A DNA stretch of 6,923 nt from Methanosarcinales archaeon. GTDB taxonomy: Archaea; Halobacteriota; Methanosarcinia; Methanosarcinales; Methanogasteraceae. Location of the stretch: assembly GCA_030672345.1 (NCBI GenBank), contig DAOVGO010000055.1, forward strand, positions 1-6,923, given 5' to 3'. Shown piece by piece: positions 1 through 6,420 of this stretch; positions within the stretch are counted from its first letter, which is position 1, and the number at the start of each line of letters is the position of its first letter. Below the pieces are notes generated by a model that did no database searches, was not told the origin of the DNA, and saw only the letters and a program-made list of their open reading frames with translations. The translations under genes and the position numbers were made by a program.

Positions 1-1239
1 CCGAGTTTCAATGATTTTCTCGATGATGTTGAAGTTCCGCAGGTTATCGACAATCCCCAGAAATATTACACCCATCCGGTATTTAAGAGGAATGAAATCG
101 TTTTCAGAAAAGATATCAAAGATATAAACGGAATAAAAGAATTGTTAATCGCAGAAATCAATAAAAATTATCGAACAGGAAACGTAAAGATTCTTGTTAC
201 CTTAAATGTAGTCGATACTTCGAGAAAAGTGTATGAAGAATTGAGATCTGATGAGACGTTCAAAGAGTTCTCATTTTATTTGTTGAACAGTACCACATCG
301 AGCTTACGAAGGAAGAAGATGATTGAGGAGATTAAGGATAAAACAAAAGAAGGGCGAGTGATGATTGTTTCGACGCAATCCATAGAAGCAGGTGTTGATA
401 TTGATTGTGACTTTGGGATCAGAGATTATTCCATATTGGACAGCATAGAACAGATATCCGGGCGGATTAATAGGGAATGCGATGCACAGAAAGCAGACGT
501 TTCAAAACTGTTCGTCATAAAATACAAAGATGGCAAGTTAGCAGATTCTAAGAAGATCTACGCCGGTCAAGAGCGATATAAAATTTTAATAAACGAAAAA
601 ATTAACCGGGAGGATGTTAAACAAATATTGAACTGCAAGCAATTCGACAAATATTATAAAGTTTTGTCTGGAGAATTGAAAAAAGTCGCAAAAGATTCTT
701 TTGGTAAAACCAATAGTGAAATACGTGATTTACATTATCAAACGATAAATAATAGGTTGGATGTAATTGATGATAAATTAGATAAAGTAGATATTTTTGT
801 ACGTGAGGAGATCTCGATAGAGAGTTTGTCTGAGTACGACCGAAGTAAAATCGAGTCTTTGATAAACGATCCAACGATACGAAGGTTAGAAAAGAACCAT
901 AAAATCATATCAAATGGGAAAATAATCACTGAGAACATTTATTGGGTCTGGAAAGAAATTCTAACATCGACAGATAAATTTAAAGACGTGTACATCAGAA
1001 GAAAAATTACCAGCCTGCTCAATCAGTTCATCATTTCGATAACAAATATAAAAAACAAAACGTATGATCAAGACCTTTTGGGATATCTCGAAACAGATGG
1101 GTTTGTCGAGAAGGATGAAAAATTTGATATTATTTTATCAACGCCAGCGTTCTCGGAATATTATTCATTCATCGATGGCTTAAGATCCGATAAATTAAAA
1201 GACGCGATAAAAAAGCCTTTAACTGGTGTTTTAATTTAA
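1..1239 (+). CDS. cas3: CRISPR-associated helicase Cas3, C-terminal part (5' end outside window)
   Basis: Cas3 is the ATP-dependent 3'-5' helicase (usually with an HD nuclease) that Cascade recruits to unwind and degrade target DNA in type I CRISPR interference. The frame is open from base 1, so 412 residues are visible and the N-terminal HD and RecA1 parts, if present, lie to the left. Visible features are those of the second RecA lobe: a motif-IV-like strand (KILVTLNVVDTSRKVYEEL, bases 187-243), an LLNSTTSSLRRKKMIEEI segment typical of Cas3, motif V STQSIEAGVDID (370-405) and motif VI QISGRINR (451-474) with its arginine fingers. About 250 residues follow as a poorly conserved C-terminal domain. 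The gene is AT-rich (19/60 G+C in 661-720), unlike everything downstream. The cas6 gene starts 17 nt after its stop, so the two are probably co-transcribed. Other DEAD-box helicases are less likely given the Cas3-type motifs and the adjacent cas6. The subtype (I-B or I-A like) cannot be fixed from this part. Confidence 0.9.
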   Translation, partial: PSFNDFLDDVEVPQVIDNPQKYYTHPVFKRNEIVFRKDIKDINGIKELLIAEINKNYRTGNVKILVTLNVVDTSRKVYEELRSDETFKEFSFYLLNSTTSSLRRKKMIEEIKDKTKEGRVMIVSTQSIEAGVDIDCDFGIRDYSILDSIEQISGRINRECDAQKADVSKLFVIKYKDGKLADSKKIYAGQERYKILINEKINREDVKQILNCKQFDKYYKVLSGELKKVAKDSFGKTNSEIRDLHYQTINNRLDVIDDKLDKVDIFVREEISIESLSEYDRSKIESLINDPTIRRLEKNHKIISNGKIITENIYWVWKEILTSTDKFKDVYIRRKITSLLNQFIISITNIKNKTYDQDLLGYLETDGFVEKDEKFDIILSTPAFSEYYSFIDGLRSDKLKDAIKKPLTGVLI

Positions 1240-1256
1240 TCATTTCCATCCCACTC

Positions 1257-2030
1257 ATGCGCTCCAAAATCACCATCCGAAAACCGCCCCACACCCCGAT
1301 CCACTACGACTACCAGTACGGCATAGCAGCGATGCTCTATGCGAAACTCGCAAATGCGAACATCAGACTGGCAAACGAGATCCACTCGCATACCGGATTC
1401 AAATTCTACACCTTCTCAAACCTGATTTTCGATGACCGAATCCCGAGCCGCCACGGTCTCAATTTCGAGCAGGCGCACTTCTACCTCTCATCCCCTGATC
1501 CCGAGTTCATCAGAAGTTTCACGGAAGGGCTCCTGCAGCAGCCCGAATTTTACCTCCGACGCACAGAAACAGGCAAAGAGCGTGCCAACATCCTGATAGA
1601 GAGAATCGAGATCCTCCCAAAAGAGACGATCGGCGAGGTCTGCGAGTTCAAGGCGATCTCCCCGATCTACGTGAAGACGCAGAGACTGCAGGACGGACGT
1701 CTCCGCGATGTCGATCTCTATCCTACGGACGGCAAATTCTACGAGAACCTTCATGCGAATCTTGCTGCCAGATTCAGGGAGTATCACGGGCATGATGTCA
1801 GCCATGATCACTTCGAGGTCACTGCTACCAGAAATGTGAAGGCAAAGCGGATAAAGATCGCAAACAACTATCGCAGGTGCTCGCTCATGGAGTTCGAGGT
1901 TCAGGGAAGTTCTGAGTTGCTTGAGTTTGCTTATGAGGCAGGGATCGGCGAGAAGAACGCGATGGGGTTTGGGTGTTTGCAGTGCATGAAATCAGACCGT
2001 TGCGGGAGTGAAATTACAGATATGCCTTAA
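1257..2030 (+). CDS. cas6: CRISPR-associated endoribonuclease Cas6
   Basis: Cas6 cuts the CRISPR precursor transcript within each repeat, 8 nt upstream of the spacer, to make crRNAs. The 257-residue product is of normal family length. It begins with the ferredoxin-like opening (PPHTPIHYDYQYGIAAMLY, residues 10-28), followed by IHSHTGFKFYTFSNL (42-56). There His43, or less likely His45, matches the catalytic histidine of the family, and the TFS segment is typical. Near the C-terminus GIGEKNAMGFG is the glycine-rich RNA-binding loop that defines Cas6. ATG 1257 is the first start after the cas3 stop; no clear Shine-Dalgarno precedes it, suggesting coupling to cas3. The last ~14 residues (MKSDRCGSEITDMP) are unusual because they are encoded largely by a degenerate CRISPR repeat (1985-2014), so the natural C-terminus seems to have been extended or replaced. 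Base composition (35/60 G+C in 1621-1680) is very different from cas3, implying a separate history. Confidence 0.93.
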   Translation: MRSKITIRKPPHTPIHYDYQYGIAAMLYAKLANANIRLANEIHSHTGFKFYTFSNLIFDDRIPSRHGLNFEQAHFYLSSPDPEFIRSFTEGLLQQPEFYLRRTETGKERANILIERIEILPKETIGEVCEFKAISPIYVKTQRLQDGRLRDVDLYPTDGKFYENLHANLAARFREYHGHDVSHDHFEVTATRNVKAKRIKIANNYRRCSLMEFEVQGSSELLEFAYEAGIGEKNAMGFGCLQCMKSDRCGSEITDMP

Positions 2031-2148
2031 AGGATATATGCCACATTCTTCTTCAAATCAGACCGTGGCGGTATTGAAATGGAATCAGTTCCTGGAACTC
2101 GGGTTGTGTGCGCACCCTGTTCAAATCGGACCGCGCCGGGATTGAAAT
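1985..2148 (+). CRISPR. Degenerate three-repeat mini CRISPR array overlapping the cas6 3' end
   Basis: Three related 30-nt units lie at 1985-2014, 2051-2080 and 2119-2148, with spacers of 36 nt (2015-2050) and 38 nt (2081-2118), sizes normal for type I arrays. The shared pattern is TCAAATCRGACCG, three variable bases, CGGK, then ATTGAAAT (AGTGAAAT in unit 1; TGAAATCAGACCG at the start of unit 1). By hand count, units 1/2 match at 25/30 positions, units 2/3 at 25/30 and units 1/3 at 22/30. The ATTGAAAT end is the typical 8-nt crRNA 5' handle, so the array reads on the + strand, as cas3-cas6 do. CCG-NNN-CGG can form a short hairpin just before the expected Cas6 cut. No fourth unit is seen at the expected spacing after 2148, and no leader is possible upstream because cas6 coding sequence lies there. 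The divergence among units suggests a relict or a specialised small array rather than an actively growing one. Confidence 0.82.
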
Positions 2149-2214
2149 TGTCACTGCAAAAGGCAACACACTTGGCGGTAAATACATCCCTGCAAATAAC
2201 TATAACTATTGACC
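2149..2214 (+). promoter_or_regulatory. Short AT-rich gap, possible promoter for the UPF0280 gene
   Basis: This 66-nt stretch separates the last CRISPR unit from the UPF0280 gene. It contains TATA-like runs (TAAATACA at 2179-2186 and AATAACTATAACTATT at 2195-2210) upstream of the ATG codons at 2215 and 2221, and no Shine-Dalgarno match. That fits a short-leader or leaderless archaeal promoter, but neither element is a close match to the archaeal TATA consensus. The placement is inference. Confidence 0.25.
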
Positions 2215-2982
2215 ATGACCATGCGCGAAACCGACCGCAACCAACCGAACAAGCACCCACGGGAACGCTTTCAACTCAAAGAGACGATCGTTACGATCAG
2301 TTCGGAGAAACGGTACATGCCAGCCGCAAAAGATGCGATCGGGTCGTGCAGATCCGATCTGGAAAAATTCATCCGGAAAGACCCGTTCTTTGCGGTCACC
2401 CTTGATAAATACCGATCTGCGCACCCGGACGCTCATGAAATTCCAGAGATCGCAGGAAGGATGATCGATGCGGCGAATACGCTTGGCATCGGACCGATGA
2501 GCGCTGTTGCAGGTACGATCGCGTCGATGGCTGTGGAAGCGATGGTTGATGCCGGCGCAACGTACGCGATCGTTGACAACGGCGGCGATATCGCCATGAT
2601 CAACGATGAAAAGGTCATCGTCGGGATATACGCCGGAGAATCCGCAACTGGCATCAGCATCGGGCTTGAAATCAAGCCGCGTGACTCAATTCTTGGAATA
2701 TGCACGTCGTCAGGCAGGATCGGGCACTCGATCAGTTTTGGAAACGCTGATGCCGTAACAGTACTTTCAGGTAACGTATCTCTTGCGGATGCAGCGGCTA
2801 CTGCGGTTGGAAACGCAGTGAACGACGTGGCATCGATCAAAGAAGCGTTCTCGATTGTCAGCGGGCTGGAATCGATCACAGGAGGTTTAATTATCATTGG
2901 TGGACAGATTGGGATATACGGGAGTGTCCCGATCGTGGAGGCGCCGCAGAGACCAGAGTACATCACCGGAGCATGGATATGA
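2215..2982 (+). CDS. UPF0280 (COG2122) family protein, ApbE-like fold
   Basis: This is a conserved archaeal protein of the UPF0280 family, related in fold to the ApbE flavin transferases. Numbered from ATG 2215 (255 residues), the family pattern runs the full length: ERFQLKETIVTIS near the N-terminus, GPMSAVAGTIASMAVEAM about residues 94-111, IVDNGGDIAMIND about 119-131 (comparable to the ApbE GGD motif), LEIKPRDSILGICTSSG about 151-167, and SLADAAATAVGNAV about 190-203. No membrane segment or signal peptide is seen. The exact reaction is not established. COG2122 has been linked, as I recall, to sulfide-dependent homocysteine synthesis in Methanosarcina together with COG1900 proteins, but no such partner is in this window. 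The start is uncertain: TTG 2209, ATG 2215 and ATG 2221 are all in frame, and an ATG is preferred. The end overlaps the following peptidase gene, so the two are probably translated from one mRNA. Confidence 0.88.
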   Translation: MTMRETDRNQPNKHPRERFQLKETIVTISSEKRYMPAAKDAIGSCRSDLEKFIRKDPFFAVTLDKYRSAHPDAHEIPEIAGRMIDAANTLGIGPMSAVAGTIASMAVEAMVDAGATYAIVDNGGDIAMINDEKVIVGIYAGESATGISIGLEIKPRDSILGICTSSGRIGHSISFGNADAVTVLSGNVSLADAAATAVGNAVNDVASIKEAFSIVSGLESITGGLIIIGGQIGIYGSVPIVEAPQRPEYITGAWI

Positions 2983-3743
2983 TCGATTTATTAAAACTGG
3001 TTATTTGTATATCCTTCTTATTATATTCCTGCCACACTGATCTGCGGACCAGAACCGTGCCAAACGAGCTCTGGGGCGTGGTCTTTGTTGCGGCACTGCC
3101 GCTCGTAATCGCGGACGCGCTCATAAAGGGCACAGGATATGTTTTTTATACGATCATCTCGGTTACATGCGTTTATTTGTTTGTGTACATCTTATTCCGG
3201 CTTGGTGCATTCGGAGGCGCGGATGCAAAGGCACTGATTGCTCTGGCGTTCATATTTCCGGTCTTTCCAGACATCGAGGTGTTTGGATACGCGTTGCCGA
3301 TCACTGGCGCACCGCCTCTTGATATCTTCGCGTTCAGCACGCTTGCGAACGCTGTTCTGCTCGCCGTCGTTGTACCGCTTGGCATCCTTCTGTATAATCT
3401 GTGCACGCTAACTCTTCGCGAGATTTTAGAAAAACCGTGGTATCTGGTCGTTGGATACAAATGCCGGATATCTGACCTGAAAAATAAGCATATCAAACTG
3501 ATCGAGGATCATGTCTGCGAAAACGGCGCGGTCATGGCAGAATTTAGAAGAACTGGCGTTGTCATCGATGATTCTGTACTGAACCAATTGGTGAGTTTCA
3601 AATCGAGGGGGTTGATCGGGACCCGTGTCTGGGTGACTCCGGGACTGCCGTTCATGATCCCGATCACGGCAGGGTTCATCACCGCCGTCGTTTTCGGGGA
3701 TCTGATCTTTTATGGCGTGACCGCGTTTGTCCTCGGGTATTGA
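2973..3743 (+). CDS. A24-family prepilin/preflagellin peptidase with archaeal C-terminal domain
   Basis: This is a membrane-embedded aspartic protease that would cut class III signal peptides of archaellins or archaeal pilins on the cytoplasmic face of the membrane. Both catalytic aspartates are visible: Asp23 in HTDLRTRTVPN (21-31) and Asp84 in GAFGGADAKAL (78-88), the GxGD-type motif. Hydrophobic segments occur at about residues 5-20, 33-52, 57-77, 86-103, 115-145 and 226-252. A soluble stretch (about 150-222) lies before the last one, containing GYKCRISDLKNKHIKLIEDH (161-180) and ending in VWVTPGLPFMIP. This looks like the archaeal A24 C-terminal domain (type II). The length of 256 residues is greater than that of simple FlaK-type enzymes because of this domain. 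ATG 2973 overlaps the UPF0280 stop by 10 nt. An alternative ATG at 2979 gives the classical ATGA overlap and may be the true start. Substrate genes are not visible here. Confidence 0.87.
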   Translation: MDMIDLLKLVICISFLLYSCHTDLRTRTVPNELWGVVFVAALPLVIADALIKGTGYVFYTIISVTCVYLFVYILFRLGAFGGADAKALIALAFIFPVFPDIEVFGYALPITGAPPLDIFAFSTLANAVLLAVVVPLGILLYNLCTLTLREILEKPWYLVVGYKCRISDLKNKHIKLIEDHVCENGAVMAEFRRTGVVIDDSVLNQLVSFKSRGLIGTRVWVTPGLPFMIPITAGFITAVVFGDLIFYGVTAFVLGY

Positions 3744-3783
3744 CAGGGATTATTTAGCCCCCATCAACTGGCGCACTGGCTTA

Positions 3784-3798
3784 CTGGCTTTTAGCCAG
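3784..3798. terminator. Candidate hairpin terminator between convergent genes
   Basis: CTGGCT-TTT-AGCCAG forms a perfect 6-bp stem with a 3-nt loop. It lies in the 58-nt gap between the stop of the A24 peptidase gene (+ strand, 3743) and the stop of the MEMO gene (- strand, 3802). A hairpin placed between convergent stops could end transcripts from both sides. There is no long T-run on either side, so the termination role is inferred from position and symmetry. Confidence 0.4.
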
Positions 3799-3801
3799 AT
3801 A

Positions 3802-4602
3802 CTACCAGTTCCCAACCACGATCCCTGCATATCCGACTACCTCTGCCATTGGCTGGACATCCCCGCTGTTCGAATACGCAAGCAGCTTGCCGCAATTCGC
3901 GCCAAGCCCCCTGCCAAGCCGCATCATGACAGCGATCGGACCGTACCCGCATATCGATGCGTTCCGCTGCCTGATGCGCGAATAAAACTCGGTGACGTTC
4001 AGTTCGAGCAGCGGCTCGATCACGTAATGATCGGTGTCGTATGCGGATGCAGCAGGCTCATAATGCGTAAAATCGGAAGACGCAATCACAACGATCTTCT
4101 TATCGGTTTCCTGAAGCGTATCCATCAGTTCGATGCTCACCTCGCGTGTGGTCTCCTCATCCTGCAAGCCCATGCATATCGGAACGATCTTGAAGTCGCG
4201 AAACCTCGTCTGCAAAAACGGGATCTGGACCTCGATCGAGTGCTCGTATTTGTGGGCGCTTTCGTCGACATCGATGATGCGGCGCGGGAGCGACTCGACC
4301 AGATCGATATCGATATCAACATCGCCAAGCGGCGTGCTCCACGCATCAGACGACATCGAGACCGCCGAACCGTATCCTGTGTGATTGGGTCCGATGATCA
4401 CGAAGGTATCAGCCTCAGGGAGTGCTGCATACACATGCGCTGCTGTCCTGCCAGAATACATGTATCCGGCGTGCGGTACAACCGCTCCGGTGATTGCCGG
4501 ATCCGGGGAGATTTCGATGCCCGAAAAATACGATTTAATGTCTTTTTTCAGAGCTCTGGGGTTCAACGGGTAGAACTGTCCTGCGACCACTGGTCTTCTC
4601 AT
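3802..4602 (-). CDS. MEMO-family (UPF0103) protein
   Basis: This 266-residue protein is a full-length archaeal member of the MEMO family, whose fold resembles non-haem-iron class III extradiol dioxygenases. Motifs in order are RRPVVAGQFYP (2-12), VVPHAGYMYSG (41-51, His44), GPNHTG (71-76, His74), HSIEVQIPFL (121-130), SSDFTHY (175-181) and a cysteine in ASICGYGPI (215-223, Cys218). His44, His74 and Cys218 correspond to the metal-binding residues described for human MEMO1, so a metal site is probably kept. The archaeal biochemical role is not settled. The partner domains AMMECR1 and the radical-SAM protein, often linked to MEMO, are not visible nearby. The start at 4602 is supported by GGTGA (4609-4613) 6 nt upstream. 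A TATA-like TATAAG (complement of 4638-4643) lies about 36-41 nt upstream. A hairpin follows the stop within 4 nt. Confidence 0.9.
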   Translation of the reverse strand: MRRPVVAGQFYPLNPRALKKDIKSYFSGIEISPDPAITGAVVPHAGYMYSGRTAAHVYAALPEADTFVIIGPNHTGYGSAVSMSSDAWSTPLGDVDIDIDLVESLPRRIIDVDESAHKYEHSIEVQIPFLQTRFRDFKIVPICMGLQDEETTREVSIELMDTLQETDKKIVVIASSDFTHYEPAASAYDTDHYVIEPLLELNVTEFYSRIRQRNASICGYGPIAVMMRLGRGLGANCGKLLAYSNSGDVQPMAEVVGYAGIVVGNW

Positions 4603-4871
4603 GATGGCTCACCGATCATTTAATGTTCGATTACGGACTTATACCTAACGCATGGAAATCGGGTGGTATGATATGTCTCTATATTTCACACATTTCTCGA
4701 TTCCTTACTGACTGTCGGAAAAGACACTCCGGCGTACATCTCGCATTCGAGTGCGTTTTTCGCCATCATCAGGTCTCCATAAGCACCATTCGGATATGTG
4801 AGTAGACCATTTCCGTATACCAACTATGTGGTGGGACCCTTGCCTATTCAACCGCCCCGGTCTGGCTTACG
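4603..4871. other. 269-nt spacer between pyrC and the MEMO gene, with a 45-codon open stretch
   Basis: No complete known gene or RNA gene is recognised here. The segment next to the MEMO gene holds its likely promoter. The middle, on the - strand at 4686-4823, is open for 45 codons starting at TTG and ending in TGA. The peptide includes YPNGAYGDLMMAKNALE and ends FPTVSKESRNV. It has protein-like composition and neighbour-like codon choice, but I do not recognise the family and no convincing start or ribosome-binding site is present. In-frame stops occur just upstream (TAG at 4824-4826). It may be the tail of a decayed gene or chance. Confidence 0.35.
4609..4643 (-). promoter_or_regulatory. 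Putative promoter and ribosome-binding site of the MEMO gene
   Basis: On the - strand a GGTGA Shine-Dalgarno match (4609-4613) is followed by a 6-nt gap and the ATG at 4602. Upstream, GTATAAG (around 4638-4644) resembles an archaeal TATA element. The usual TATA-to-start distance would place transcription start just upstream of the ribosome-binding site, giving a short leader. The ribosome-binding site is well supported; the TATA assignment is weaker. Confidence 0.4.
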
Positions 4872-6212
4872 CTATTCATCGTGCCCCTTCCCGTAGAGGA
4901 ATTTTCCTCGCCCCTTCCTGCACGCAATCTCGCCATCATACACAATCTCTCCGCGGGACAAGACCATCTCCGGAAATATCCCCTCTTTCCCCTCAAACGG
5001 AGTCCATCCGGCTTTGCTGTGGAGTTCTTCGGCTTCTATCTCCCGGATGTTCCTCGTATCAACAATAACAAGGTCTGCATCGCACCCTTCTGCAATCCTG
5101 CCCTTTTCGGCAAGTCCGAAGACCGAAGCAGGCTTCGCAGTCATCGCTTCGATCACCCGCCAGAGCGGAATCAGATTCTGCTTTGCAGCGTGAAGCATCA
5201 GCGGGAGCATCGTCTCGACGCCTGGAACGCCTGCGGGCGCATCCCAGATGTCAGCCATCTTCTCCCCTTCAGTATGCGGTGCATGATCGGACGCTATGAT
5301 ATCAATGGTGCTGTCATTGAGCCCGTTCCAGAGGTGCTGCATGCAACGTTTTCGAAGCGGCGGGTTCATCTTCCCGAACGTGCCGAGACGCTCCCAGTCG
5401 CTGTGCTGAAGGAGGAGATGGTGCGGCGCAACCTCGCATGTGAACGGAACCTCTTTCTGCCCGTATTTCATCCGCCTGATCACGCCGACACCTTCTCTCG
5501 TGCTAAGATGGCAGATATGCGTCTTTACCGGGACTCCTTCCTGCACCCCTCGCGTCTCCTGCATCTCAAGCACCTGCTCGATCGCGATCGCCTCGCAGAT
5601 GTTGGGGCGTGCACGTGAATACACATCAGGGCGGCGTATCCTGCGCAATTTTTCAGTGAAATGTCTGCACAGCTCCCCGTTCTCTGCATGAATACATGCG
5701 ATTGCCCCGAGTTCTGCAATCGACTTCAACAAGCCATCGAGATCCTTTTCATCGACTGCAAGTTCCCCATCTGCCATAAAGATCTCTCCGAAAGCGATCA
5801 CGCCGAGATTCCACAGTTCGTGCAGGTCCGATGAGGGGGTGACGCCGCCGTTGATCCCGAAATCGATGATCGACTTTCGTTTTGCAGACCCGAGCTTGAG
5901 TTTGAACGATTTTTTATCGAGCGTTGGCGGCACCGTATTCGGATGGTCGATGACCGTCGTCACCCCGCCGGCAGCGGCAGCGCACGAGCCAGTGTACCAG
6001 TCCTCCTTGTGCGTGAGCCCCGGATCCCGGAAATGTACATGGGCGTCGATTACGCCTGGAAGCGTCAGTGCTCCGCGGGCATCGATCACCCTCCCGTCAC
6101 CTGAGATGTTTTTTCCGATTTTCTTGATCTTTCCATCCGTTATTGCGATATCGACACTCCGGAGTTTGCGATCCATGAGTATTCGCGTATTTTTGATGAT
6201 CGTGTCCGGCAT
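4872..6212 (-). CDS. pyrC: Dihydroorotase, class I
   Basis: Dihydroorotase makes the pyrimidine ring by reversible cyclisation of N-carbamoyl-L-aspartate to L-dihydroorotate, the third step of UMP synthesis, in the cytoplasm. The 446-residue length fits class I enzymes of the amidohydrolase superfamily. Visible motifs are DAHVHFRDPG (56-65, with zinc ligands His58 and His60), HPNTVPPT (90-97, substrate-binding Asn92), IHAENG (174-179, His175), THICHLST (231-238, His235), NPPLR (283-287), ASDHAPH (307-313, Asp309) and GVPGVET (328-334). An N-terminal beta-sandwich (residues 1-52) and a C-terminal one (from about 370, GRIAEGCDADLVIVD) flank the barrel, as usual. The position before PN, Met in many homologues, is His90 here. 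The start at 6212 gives the standard N-terminus; a weak GGAAG lies 9 nt upstream. Allantoinase or hydantoinase is less likely given the dihydroorotase motif set. No other pyr gene is adjacent. Confidence 0.94.
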   Translation of the reverse strand: MPDTIIKNTRILMDRKLRSVDIAITDGKIKKIGKNISGDGRVIDARGALTLPGVIDAHVHFRDPGLTHKEDWYTGSCAAAAGGVTTVIDHPNTVPPTLDKKSFKLKLGSAKRKSIIDFGINGGVTPSSDLHELWNLGVIAFGEIFMADGELAVDEKDLDGLLKSIAELGAIACIHAENGELCRHFTEKLRRIRRPDVYSRARPNICEAIAIEQVLEMQETRGVQEGVPVKTHICHLSTREGVGVIRRMKYGQKEVPFTCEVAPHHLLLQHSDWERLGTFGKMNPPLRKRCMQHLWNGLNDSTIDIIASDHAPHTEGEKMADIWDAPAGVPGVETMLPLMLHAAKQNLIPLWRVIEAMTAKPASVFGLAEKGRIAEGCDADLVIVDTRNIREIEAEELHSKAGWTPFEGKEGIFPEMVLSRGEIVYDGEIACRKGRGKFLYGKGHDE

Positions 6213-6420
6213 GGGATGTAACTTCCGCAGTCATGCCAAAGAATGTATCGGTTGATGCACGGTTGGAGAGCCGTAACCGGAATTGCTAAAATAGGGGGAT
6301 ATGTTCCGTGAGTATCCAGAGACCGCAGTTGTTGGACTAATCATTCGATATGCGATACGTGAATGAAGGCTGATGGTACTGATTTTGGGCGGATCTCTGG
6401 AAGACGCGTTATGGTAGTAG
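6213..6420. other. 208-nt intergenic region upstream of pyrC
   Basis: This lies between the DUF2149 stop and the pyrC start, both on the - strand, so it should hold the pyrC promoter and any terminator of the DUF2149 operon. I see one weak inverted repeat (CGGTT at 6260-6264 with AACCG at 6275-6279, overlapping an ACGG/CCGT alternative) and an AT-rich TGCTAAAATA (6284-6293) that could serve as a poor TATA element on the - strand. No RNA gene or ORF of note is recognised. Confidence 0.3.

Noticed and set aside
2149..2214. Search for a fourth CRISPR unit after 2148
   Set aside because: No sequence resembling the conserved blocks or the ATTGAAAT handle occurs at the expected spacing.
2433..2966. 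177-codon open frame on the - strand
   Set aside because: It is the shadow of UPF0280, with low-complexity Ala/Ser/Ile/Pro composition.
3727..4623. 298-codon open frame on the + strand
   Set aside because: It is the antisense of the MEMO gene, which has all family motifs on the - strand; the + strand peptide has no recognisable domain and is rich in Arg, His and Cys, as shadow frames often are.
4623..4805. 60-codon open frame on the + strand in the pyrC-MEMO gap
   Set aside because: It has no ribosome-binding site and atypical composition, and it overlaps the more protein-like - strand stretch and the likely MEMO promoter.
5167..5174. GGAATCAG, matching the first 8 nt of spacer 2, inside pyrC
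   Set aside because: The match does not extend meaningfully beyond 8 nt, and an 8-mer match by chance in about 14 kb of two-strand sequence is not rare; self-targeting is not supported.
4881..5618. 245-codon open frame on the + strand
   Set aside because: It is antisense to dihydroorotase, whose motifs are complete on the other strand.
6259..6279. Inverted repeats upstream of pyrC as an operator or attenuator
   Set aside because: Stems are only 4-5 bp with 8-10 nt loops, which is weak evidence; noted in the intergenic entry only.
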